From a virus, in IMG/VR virus record IMGVR_UViG_3300026521_000003, positions 225,881 through 289,880 of that record: a stretch of DNA of 64,000 nucleotides; one strand, given 5' to 3'. The notes below the pieces were generated by a model. It ran no database searches. It had not been told where the DNA came from and saw nothing but the letters and a program-made list of their open reading frames with translations. The translations under genes were made by a program, and so were the position numbers. This document shows positions 52,138 through 58,749 of this stretch, one piece after another (the first letter of the stretch is position 1; each line of letters starts with the position of its first letter).

Positions 52138-53445
52138 ATGAGAATTAAAGATCTTATAAATGAAGTTAATATCGATGATTATGAAGATTTAGCACATTAT
52201 AAAAGTCCATTCGTAGATAATAAGGGAGATTATAGCATTCCATTTCAATGGCACCGCAAAAAAGCAACTCCAGATGAACACGAGATGACAAGACTTAGAA
52301 ACTTAGCTAAACTTGCTTTTAATAATTCATTTAAAAGTAGATTAAATAAACTTAAAAAGGCATTAAAAGAGAAAAATTTCTTAAAAATGCAAGAACAATT
52401 AGAGTACTTATACACATATAAATATGATTTAACGGAGTTGATGATTGATGGAAAATTAACTAGTGAATATAAAAAAGATTTTGATTATATGAAAATGATA
52501 ATCGATAAAAAAATTAATAAAATCAATAAAATACTTGAGTATAATCAAAAATTATTCAATGATGTATTTGGTAAAAAAAGTTATAAGAGAACTGCTAATT
52601 TTTATTCTAAAACGGATACATTTACTATAACAACATATAAAAAGCAGACAGAAAGATTCCATGAAATACTCAAACGTTTAAAACGTATTCCTCATGAGTT
52701 AGCTATATTGGATAAAAAATTTAATTCGGTTGATAATAAAGAAAAATTAGAATTATTAAAAAAAGAAAAAGAAAATCTTGTTAAATGGATTGAAAAATAT
52801 AATGATATACTTAAAGCTATGGTTGTTAGAATTGAAGTTCAAAAGCATAGCAAAGGTAAAACAAAAATATTTAATTATGATGATCCTTATACGTTTTTTA
52901 ATGCAATTGATGAAGAAATGCCATTATTTTATGATTCTGAAAGAAAAAAGAAAATACCATTAAAAAATTTGGATTTAGTTGATGAAGTATTTCATGAATT
53001 AAGATCAATAAAAACTATAGCATTAGGTAAGAAAAGCTTAAAAAGCTTAATCCCTCTTTCAAAAAGACCAAGTAGTTTAGATAGTTTAGATCCTAAAAAA
53101 CGAAAAACACGTACGATGAAAATTAAAGATTTAACGTATGAAAAACAGAAAAAAGAAATGGATTCCAAAAAAGAATCAGAGAAAGATTTAGACGGATTAT
53201 CTAAAATATTCGATAAAGGTACTAAGATTATAGATAAGAAATTAAAAGTAGGTATAGAAAGTTTGGGTGATGGTAAGATAAAATTAATTGATAAGGATGG
53301 TAAGCAACTTAAACCATTTGATCTAAATATTCAATATATTAAATGGCTTACAGAGGATGAAAAAATGTCAGGAATTATCGATATTAAAAACACTACACAA
53401 AAAATAGCATCAATTATAGATGATCTAGAAATTATTAAAAAATAA
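52138..53445 (+). CDS. Propeptide-type late coiled-coil protein, 435 aa
   Basis: Begins MRIKDLINEVNIDDYEDL, a targeting-like peptide. The body is Lys-rich and helical with long coiled coils (about 55-240), then a second Lys-rich part that repeats the peptide-like MKIKDLTYEKQKKE (about 326). It follows its own late-type box, is closed by a terminator, and lies inside the fractured terminase region without any intein relation. Likely a virion or head-internal protein. Confidence 0.75.
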   Translation: MRIKDLINEVNIDDYEDLAHYKSPFVDNKGDYSIPFQWHRKKATPDEHEMTRLRNLAKLAFNNSFKSRLNKLKKALKEKNFLKMQEQLEYLYTYKYDLTELMIDGKLTSEYKKDFDYMKMIIDKKINKINKILEYNQKLFNDVFGKKSYKRTANFYSKTDTFTITTYKKQTERFHEILKRLKRIPHELAILDKKFNSVDNKEKLELLKKEKENLVKWIEKYNDILKAMVVRIEVQKHSKGKTKIFNYDDPYTFFNAIDEEMPLFYDSERKKKIPLKNLDLVDEVFHELRSIKTIALGKKSLKSLIPLSKRPSSLDSLDPKKRKTRTMKIKDLTYEKQKKEMDSKKESEKDLDGLSKIFDKGTKIIDKKLKVGIESLGDGKIKLIDKDGKQLKPFDLNIQYIKWLTEDEKMSGIIDIKNTTQKIASIIDDLEIIKK

Positions 53446-53474
53446 CTTAGAATCTGTCTAAGGTTTTTTATTTT
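53446..53474 (+). terminator. Rho-independent terminator
   Basis: CTTAGA-ATCTG-TCTAAG, a perfect six-base stem immediately after the TAA, followed by GTTTTTTATTTT. It ends transcription of the coiled-coil gene before the second terminase fragment. Confidence 0.7.
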
Positions 53475-53488
53475 AGATAGGATTAGAG

Positions 53489-53496
53489 AATAAATA
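53489..53496 (+). promoter_or_regulatory. Late-type -10 box variant
   Basis: AATAAATAAAAATAAAATGGGG before ATG 53517. It gives the C-intein/terminase fragment its own late transcript after the terminator at 53446. Confidence 0.45.
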
Positions 53497-53516
53497 AAAA
53501 TAAAATGGGGTTTTTA

Positions 53517-54290
53517 ATGAAGGAAATTTTAGAGTGGGAAGTACTTACTCCAGATGGATGGAGTGACTTTTCAGGTATTATTGAATTAGAGAAGAAAGTA
53601 TTAACAGTTAAATTTCAATCTGGTAAAGAATTGACTGGAAGTGAGACTCATAGACTTTTATTAAAAAAGAATGAATTTATTGAATTGCAGTATTTAATGC
53701 CTAACGATACAATCATTTCAGAAGATGGAACAGAAATAGTTGAAACGATTGAAGAGGGTTCGATACAAAAAGTTTACGATCTGGTTGAAGTTGAATCTGA
53801 ATATCATAGATACTTCACTAATGGACTTATTTCACACAACTGCGATGAAATGGCATTTATACCAAATAGGATTCAAGATGAATTTATGGCTGGTACTGCT
53901 CCTGCTCTTTCAGCAACTCGAGGTAAAATGATTGTTACTTCTACACCAAATGGTTCAAGAGATTTATTTGCAAAGATTTGGCAAAACTCTGGTATGGAAT
54001 GGGATAAGAAGGAAATGACATATCTTAGAAAAAACAAACCAAAAAATGAGTTTGAACCTCTTTTTGTACCTTATTGGATAGACCCAACTAAAAATACCCC
54101 TGAATGGATTGAACGAGAAAAGAAAACATTGGATGATCCAGTTAAATTTAAAGTTGAGTTTGAATGTCTTGACGAAGAAACTAAGGTTGATGTTTATGAT
54201 GAGATAACTAATGAATATAAAACTTTAACCCTGAAAGAAATAAAAGATATTTTAGACAAGGATTTACTAAGTAAAAATCTATTAGTTTAA
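53517..54290 (+). CDS. terL: Terminase large subunit, middle fragment between two split inteins
   Basis: ATG 53517 (GGGG upstream) is preferred over 53505. The first 108 residues are a C-intein: EWEVLTPDGWSDFSGI, block-B-like GSETH, then YHRYFTNGLISHN|C at nt 53838-53843. The extein follows: CDEMAFIPNRIQDEF (Walker B) and IVTSTPNGSRDLFAKIW (motif III), as in gp17. At nt 54165 a second intein starts after VKFKVEFE|CLDEETKVDV and stops after 41 residues. The terminase nuclease domain is therefore in a third gene outside this window. The very short N-halves match the atypically split AceL-TerL type. Confidence 0.9.
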   Translation: MKEILEWEVLTPDGWSDFSGIIELEKKVLTVKFQSGKELTGSETHRLLLKKNEFIELQYLMPNDTIISEDGTEIVETIEEGSIQKVYDLVEVESEYHRYFTNGLISHNCDEMAFIPNRIQDEFMAGTAPALSATRGKMIVTSTPNGSRDLFAKIWQNSGMEWDKKEMTYLRKNKPKNEFEPLFVPYWIDPTKNTPEWIEREKKTLDDPVKFKVEFECLDEETKVDVYDEITNEYKTLTLKEIKDILDKDLLSKNLLV

Positions 54291-54301
54291 AAAGGTATTT
54301 T

Positions 54302-54310
54302 TGTATAATT
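54302..54310 (+). promoter_or_regulatory. Possible -10 (TGTATAATT)
   Basis: TGTATAATT only seven bases before ATG 54317. If used, the transcript would be almost leaderless. The AAAAAGG 20 bases upstream of ATG is too far for a normal ribosome site. Confidence 0.3.
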
Positions 54311-54316
54311 TAGTGT

Positions 54317-55180
54317 ATGAAACTTAGTACACACCCTCATTTAATTAATAAACCTACTTTAGAAAAAACAGATAAGCATCTTATAATGATGCAATCTGTT
54401 AAACACTTTGATAGACATAATATTGAAACATTAGAAGAATTATATGAAATAGTTTCTAGAAACGTAGTTTATGCTCCTATTTATTGGAAAAGAAATTATA
54501 GAAAAATTGATAATGCAATACTTTCTAAGATTGATTTATTGATATATGATTCTGATGAAGGTGATACTGCTGATGAAATTATAGACATGCTTGGTGAAGT
54601 TGAAACAATGGTGTTACAAACATCAGGCTGGACAGAAGAAAAAGAGAAATATCGTATTTTTATACCGTTAGAAAAACCAATAACCTTTGAAAGTCCTGAA
54701 GAATATACATATTTTTATAGATGGTTGGGTGATATTATTGGTTTGAATTATGATACTAGTACTACCGAATGTGGGAGAGGTTATATAGGATTAGCTGGAA
54801 AGAGAGGTTTTAAAATAGAAGGTGAGCGTCTGAATCCTTTGCCAGCTTGGAAAAAAGAAAAATACAATTATAAGAAAAAAGCAAAAAGAGAACGTCTTAG
54901 AAACTATATAAGATCTATAACCCAACGAGAAATGTTAGAAGATAGTGGTTATACAGTTCCATCACCCCACGATTTAAGATTTAATGATAGAAAATTTAAT
55001 GAATTGGCATTAGAATGTGGGGCTGGTAAAAACTATAAAGCTGTTTTTAAAATTTTAGGATATTGTAAATTTCGTGGTTTAACAGCCTCCGAAGCCGCAC
55101 AGGCTGTAATGTTGTTAAATTTAGGTAATGAATATAATAATGAAAAAGAACTTATTAGAAGATATGAAAAATTGGGATAA
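54317..55180 (+). CDS. Putative primase-like (AEP/VirE-N type) replication protein
   Basis: 287 residues. The central pattern is an acidic strand (KIDLLIYDSDEGDTADEIID, about 75-94), then TSGWTEEKEKYRIFIPLEKP, then GLNYDTSTTECGRGYIGLAG. This resembles the catalytic layout of archaeo-eukaryotic-type primases in mobile elements (D-x-D, then K-x-R-hhh-PL, then a D near a Gly-rich strand). A basic region and helical C-terminus follow (TASEAAQAVMLLNLGNEYNN). Call rests on pattern only; a plasmid-replication-like protein is the alternative. Confidence 0.5.
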   Translation: MKLSTHPHLINKPTLEKTDKHLIMMQSVKHFDRHNIETLEELYEIVSRNVVYAPIYWKRNYRKIDNAILSKIDLLIYDSDEGDTADEIIDMLGEVETMVLQTSGWTEEKEKYRIFIPLEKPITFESPEEYTYFYRWLGDIIGLNYDTSTTECGRGYIGLAGKRGFKIEGERLNPLPAWKKEKYNYKKKAKRERLRNYIRSITQREMLEDSGYTVPSPHDLRFNDRKFNELALECGAGKNYKAVFKILGYCKFRGLTASEAAQAVMLLNLGNEYNNEKELIRRYEKLG

Positions 55181-55183
55181 ATA
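55176..55183 (+). promoter_or_regulatory. Late-type -10 box variant
   Basis: GATAAATA at the stop of the primase-like gene, 26 bp before ATG 55209, followed by TTAGGAG. Confidence 0.35.
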
Positions 55184-55208
55184 AGATAAATTAATTAGGA
55201 GACAATTC

Positions 55209-55769
55209 ATGACATCATTTAAAGATTATTATCATGATCCTTTTAGTATCCCTAGTACGGAAGATAAAAAATTTATTATTGGTCCTATAAAGCCAATGTA
55301 TGCATTACTAATAGATTCAATGGGATATAATAATATTGATGTTGATGAACTGTATGACCCTACTAATTTTAAAAAAGAGTACGAACAAGCTAAAAAAAAT
55401 CTTGAAGTGTATATGAAAGATTTGCTTATTAAATCTCAATTAATGGGTTTTTCAAAAAATGCACTTACAATAATTGTTGCCCAAAATAATGATTCTGTGT
55501 ATGTATTGAAAGGTGAGTTTGTATTACGGGTGATAAATGACTTTAAACTGAATAAAATTAAATTAGCTGATAAAACTTTTAAAGAATTTAAAGACTTTGT
55601 AGAAAATAATACAGATTACTGGTCTAATTCATTAATTGAAATAGATAAAATAACTATTAATATTGGAAATTCGCTTGAGGATTATCTGTTTTTAATGGAT
55701 CGATATGAGATTTATGATGAAACATTTAAGGAACGTTTAAAAACTGCACAGGATATTTTTATATTTTAG
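55209..55769 (+). CDS. A-tail protein outside the main array, 186 aa
   Basis: N-terminal half mixed (FIIGPIKPMYALLIDSMGYN), centre with a beta hairpin (ALTIIVAQNNDSVYVLKGEF), helical end. The tail is minimal: LKTAQDIFIF. AGGAG ribosome site. It shows that the terminal D-I-F-I-F alone is the invariant part. Function unknown. Confidence 0.75.
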   Translation: MTSFKDYYHDPFSIPSTEDKKFIIGPIKPMYALLIDSMGYNNIDVDELYDPTNFKKEYEQAKKNLEVYMKDLLIKSQLMGFSKNALTIIVAQNNDSVYVLKGEFVLRVINDFKLNKIKLADKTFKEFKDFVENNTDYWSNSLIEIDKITINIGNSLEDYLFLMDRYEIYDETFKERLKTAQDIFIF

Positions 55770-55777
55770 GAGATAAA

Positions 55778-55987
55778 ATGAATGAATTGAAAGAGATTAT
55801 ACGAGTTCAAAAAGAGATAGAACGATTGGATGAAACCCGAAAAAAGCTTATTGATTATGCTATAAAAAATAAAGAGAAAGAGCTTATGAAACTATCACAA
55901 AAGAATAAACAATTAGAAGAAGAGAATAGACGACTTAAATCTGATATAGCAAATCTAAATCAAAAAATTAAAAATTTAACACACTAA
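55778..55987 (+). CDS. Small coiled-coil protein, 69 aa
   Basis: Essentially one continuous coiled coil (ELKEIIRVQKEIERLDETRK, then KQLEEENRRLKSDIANLNQK), probably a dimer or trimer. It has AGGAG upstream and is flanked by A-tail genes but carries no tail. Function unknown. Confidence 0.75.
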   Translation: MNELKEIIRVQKEIERLDETRKKLIDYAIKNKEKELMKLSQKNKQLEEENRRLKSDIANLNQKIKNLTH

Positions 55988-56003
55988 TAAATGAGAGGGA
56001 ATT

Positions 56004-56681
56004 ATGAGCGGCTGGTTTGATTCTTATAATAATAAAATTGATAGAACAATCGATAATGACAATATTTCATATACTAGTACTTCATTTGAAACTAAAGGAG
56101 AATATACTACTAGTACCACTATTAAAATGCCCACCGTAGAAGTGTTTTTAAAAGCATTAGATGCTTCTAATAAAAAGCTTACAATTCCTCTTAAACAAAT
56201 TATTGATGACTTAACAACACAAGAATTAAATTCTGTTATAGGGCTTTCATCATACAATGCTACAACTCCATTGGGTCATGCAATCAATGCTATGAATGTA
56301 GAAGCTGTTGAGTATTTATTATCATTGTGTGTTGACACTAACTTACATGGACCTAACCAAAAACATATATTGCAAGAATTATTAAATTCAAATGCAACAG
56401 AAAAAAGAATAAGAATTTTAGAAAAGGTTCTTAAAGAGTTTTCTGGCTTTATACCATTAGAACCAAATTATGATGGTCGTTTTTATAGTACGAAGTATTT
56501 AATTGTATTAATCAATAATCGTGCAGTTATGAGAGATACCATTTTTAATATTTATGATAGTTTTCCTCCAAAGCAACGGAAGGAATTAGTTAAGAATTGT
56601 AAAGCGATGCAAGAAATAGCTATAGAGAAAAAAGATTTTGAAATTCTTCCAGATGAAGTAAAGAATATTTTTCTTTTTTAG
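56004..56681 (+). CDS. A-tail ankyrin-like protein, 225 aa
   Basis: A Ser/Thr/Asn-rich N-terminus to about 45, then ankyrin-like units TTPLGHAINAMNVEAVEYLL (about 88-107) and ILQELLNSNATEKRIRILEK. It ends FEILPDEVKNIFLF. Convergent with another A-tail gene; stops overlap by four bases. Confidence 0.78.
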   Translation: MSGWFDSYNNKIDRTIDNDNISYTSTSFETKGEYTTSTTIKMPTVEVFLKALDASNKKLTIPLKQIIDDLTTQELNSVIGLSSYNATTPLGHAINAMNVEAVEYLLSLCVDTNLHGPNQKHILQELLNSNATEKRIRILEKVLKEFSGFIPLEPNYDGRFYSTKYLIVLINNRAVMRDTIFNIYDSFPPKQRKELVKNCKAMQEIAIEKKDFEILPDEVKNIFLF

Positions 56682-57685
56682 AATATAAAAATTTCTCTAA
56701 CTTCAGGAAGTAATTTTAAAACATCTTCATAATATTCCCAATCAGTTTCTTTGGTTAAGACCTCTTTAAATTTATCACTTTTTTCCATTAGTGCAATAAC
56801 TAGATCTTCCCACATACCTAAACCTCGATTATCAACTCTTTTGACTAAGCCTTTAGCTAGTTCTTCCCATTCGTTATCGATAAATGTTATATTATCTAAA
56901 AATATATCTTTTTTATCTGGGAAAAACGATGCCAATTCTCCTATTAAAGAGTCACCGGTTGTATCTTCAGAGAATCCTATATATCTAACTAATTTTTTTA
57001 TGATTTTATCATTATTTTCAGCTATAATCCAAACCGGCGGAATTGTTTGGTGTTCGGCTATGTTTGAAGGCCTTATAATTGCATACTTCATATAAAGATC
57101 CAATATTTCTTCATTAATAATTTTTTCATCTAAATTATCATATAATATCTTTTGTACAATTCTTCCTTTGAATCCTCCGTCTTCAAAAGTATTCCAAGGA
57201 TAATTGTCTGCTCCATATTTTTTTATAAGCCATTCCATTGCGGGTATATTTCTAAACTTTCCAAATTCTTCAAAAATTTTAATATGGTCAAAATTTTCTA
57301 ATTTCCCTTCTTTATCCAGTTGAGTTAATTTACCTACCGTAAATGGACTTGAAAAAGATATTTCATTTAAGTCTTCGTCAATTGCCCACTCTTTAAGTTC
57401 ATCACTAAAATGCTCAGGTTTCACTTTTTTTAATTTTGCTGCTGAAATGGCATATCTTCCTGTTGGAGTTGATGAAATAGATTGTCCAGAATTACGAATC
57501 GCATCTATAATCATTTCGCTAGTTTTATTAAATAATTCTTTTCGAGCAATAGATTTATAATTATTTCCTTGGTCAAAAAACGATATAGCACTTTGTTTGA
57601 TACCAATCCCATCTTCTCTTAATTTTTCCAACCATTTCATAATATTCTTTCTTGCACTTAATGAGAGATTTAATGATAAAGCCAT
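56678..57685 (-). CDS. A-tail protein on the minus strand, 335 aa
   Basis: The only A-tail gene here on the reverse strand. It ends VLKLLPEVREIFIF. The body is helical with ankyrin-like or HEAT-like units (FGKFRNIPAMEWLIKKYGAD near 138, ILDLYMKYAIIRPSNIAEHQ near 190). It begins MALSLNLSLSARKNIMKWLE. A late-type box (reverse AATAAATAAAAGAAAAAAGGA at 57705-57712) precedes it, so late timing is shared with the array. Confidence 0.8.
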   Translation of the reverse strand: MALSLNLSLSARKNIMKWLEKLREDGIGIKQSAISFFDQGNNYKSIARKELFNKTSEMIIDAIRNSGQSISSTPTGRYAISAAKLKKVKPEHFSDELKEWAIDEDLNEISFSSPFTVGKLTQLDKEGKLENFDHIKIFEEFGKFRNIPAMEWLIKKYGADNYPWNTFEDGGFKGRIVQKILYDNLDEKIINEEILDLYMKYAIIRPSNIAEHQTIPPVWIIAENNDKIIKKLVRYIGFSEDTTGDSLIGELASFFPDKKDIFLDNITFIDNEWEELAKGLVKRVDNRGLGMWEDLVIALMEKSDKFKEVLTKETDWEYYEDVLKLLPEVREIFIF

Positions 57686-57704
57686 AGATAGTCCTTTTTT
57701 CTTT

Positions 57705-57712
57705 TATTTATT
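57705..57712 (-). promoter_or_regulatory. Late-type -10 box variant, minus strand
   Basis: Reverse strand AATAAATAAAAGAAAAAAGG, then ATG 57685. One mismatch; same follow-on sequence as other late boxes here. Confidence 0.45.
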
Positions 57713-57796
57713 AAAAAATAATCTTTTAAAATCAAATAAATAATATTGCTGGATATTTTTTAAAATTGAAAGCACTTTTATTTACAGGAGATTCTT

Positions 57797-57934
57797 ATGC
57801 TAGTTGATTTAAAAAAGAAATTCGTTATTGGTATTATTTTAGGGTTGTTTGGGGCGGCTTATATTTTATTTTGTGATCCTATGTTAGGTGAACAAATTAT
57901 TGATTTTGTAACTCAAATAGGAACTACTGTTTAA
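57797..57934 (+). CDS. Small membrane protein, 45 aa
   Basis: ATG with CAGGAG seven bases upstream. A basic start (LVDLKKKF) is followed by one transmembrane helix (VIGIILGLFGAAYILF, about 10-25) and a short tail (CDPMLGEQIIDFVTQIGTTV). N-in single-pass topology is predicted. It is followed by a terminator hairpin. Function unknown. Confidence 0.6.
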   Translation: MLVDLKKKFVIGIILGLFGAAYILFCDPMLGEQIIDFVTQIGTTV

Positions 57935-57944
57935 AAAAGGAGGA

Positions 57945-57967
57945 GGGAGTTTAAACTCCCTTTATTT
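57945..57967 (+). terminator. Possible terminator hairpin
   Basis: GGGAGTTTAAACTCCC is a perfect palindrome (stem GGGAG/CTCCC) followed by TTTATTT, 10 bases after a stop codon. The T run is short, so termination may be partial. Confidence 0.5.
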
Positions 57968-57981
57968 AAAAGGATTTAGAT

Positions 57982-58149
57982 ATGCCAACAGATTCACTCA
58001 AAAAATATGAAAAAAGAACCAAAGAGAAAAAAGAAGTTAAAGTGCCAAAGCCTAAAAAAGATATTATTGGGATTTTGATTAATTTCTTATTTGCTATAAT
58101 TATTATAAGCGGTTTAATCTTCACAATTACTTATTTTTGGAGCAAATGA
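57982..58149 (+). CDS. Small membrane protein, basic N-terminus, 55 aa
   Basis: AAAAGGA ribosome site. The first 28 residues are highly basic (KKYEKRTKEKKEVKVPKPKK), then one transmembrane helix (IIGILINFLFAIIIISGLIF) and a short periplasmic end. Single-pass, N-in. Its stop overlaps the next start (ATGA). Function unknown. Confidence 0.6.
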   Translation: MPTDSLKKYEKRTKEKKEVKVPKPKKDIIGILINFLFAIIIISGLIFTITYFWSK

Positions 58150-58235
58150 GATACCAAAGAGCATATGAAGCCACAGCCAAAGTAATACAAACAGCTGATG
58201 AAATATTACAAACTACTTTAGATTTAAAAAGATAG
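58146..58235 (+). CDS. Possible 29-aa peptide
   Basis: ATG in the ATGA overlap of the preceding gene, ending before GGAGGA of the next. It reads MRYQRAYEATAKVIQTADEI, an amphipathic helix. The tight overlap and spacing suggest translation, but at this length the call is uncertain. Confidence 0.35.
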   Translation: MRYQRAYEATAKVIQTADEILQTTLDLKR

Positions 58236-58246
58236 GAGGAAGAATT

Positions 58247-58366
58247 ATGAATGATTTAATAAAATGGCTATTAATAGGATTATTGAGCTTAGGGATTATT
58301 AGTGGTATGGTTTATAAAGCTACACATCCCACACCTTATAAACATCCACTTTATCAGAAAAAATAG
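58247..58366 (+). CDS. Small membrane protein, 39 aa
   Basis: Strong AGGAGGA ribosome site. One N-terminal transmembrane helix (LIKWLLIGLLSLGIISGMVY, about 4-23) and a short polar His/Lys/Pro tail. It abuts the stop of a convergent frameshifted gene without overlap. Could be a spanin-like or lysis-related peptide; no proof. Confidence 0.55.
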   Translation: MNDLIKWLLIGLLSLGIISGMVYKATHPTPYKHPLYQKK

Positions 58367-58671
58367 TTACCAAGTAAGAGGATTGATTTGTAATTGATTA
58401 AATTCTTGTTGGTATTTTTTTTCAAAATATTCTCGACCTAGCACCGTATCTATAATATTCTTTGCTGTACTTTTAATCTTAGATAATGGGTTCATTAAAA
58501 AAGCTTTTTGATAATCGACAGTTGCATTAGGATGACGAGGTTTAAAAGTTTTTTCTAAGTATTTTTTAAATTTTTGATCACGAATTAAAACCTTAAAAAC
58601 ACTTCCATATCAGTCATAGTAATACGTCCTCTAGCCTCAAGAATAGGTTTATTTAACTCTTTCAATGTCAT
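58367..58671 (-). pseudogene. Frameshifted propeptide-type gene, minus strand
   Basis: ATG 58671 (reverse) with AAGGAG upstream and a perfect late box. The first frame reads MTLKELNKPILEARGRITMT... and stops at 58585. A -1 shift near 58590-58596 (reverse GTGTTTTTAAGG) restores a continuous frame (VLIRDQKFKKYLEKTFKPRH...) to the TAA at 58367, giving about 100 residues in all. Either a recent one-base deletion, a sequencing error in the T run, or programmed slippage; the sequence is not a canonical slippery heptamer. Confidence 0.6.
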
Positions 58672-58690
58672 ATTTAACTCCTTATTTTCT

Positions 58691-58698
58691 TATTTATA
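58691..58698 (-). promoter_or_regulatory. T4-type late promoter -10 box, minus strand
   Basis: Reverse strand TATAAATA, 19 bp before ATG 58671, followed by AAGGAG. Perfect match to the T4 late consensus in front of the frameshifted gene. Confidence 0.5.
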
Positions 58699-58713
58699 TT
58701 TATGATTAAATTT

Positions 58714-58729
58714 TGTATAATGTATAATA
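58714..58729 (+). promoter_or_regulatory. Possible doubled -10 (TGTATAATGTATAATA)
   Basis: Two overlapping TGTATAAT copies 7 bp apart, 20-35 bp before ATG 58750. Only promoter candidate for the following operon; no -35 seen. Confidence 0.35.
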
Positions 58730-58749
58730 TAATAAAAAAGGAAAAAAAT

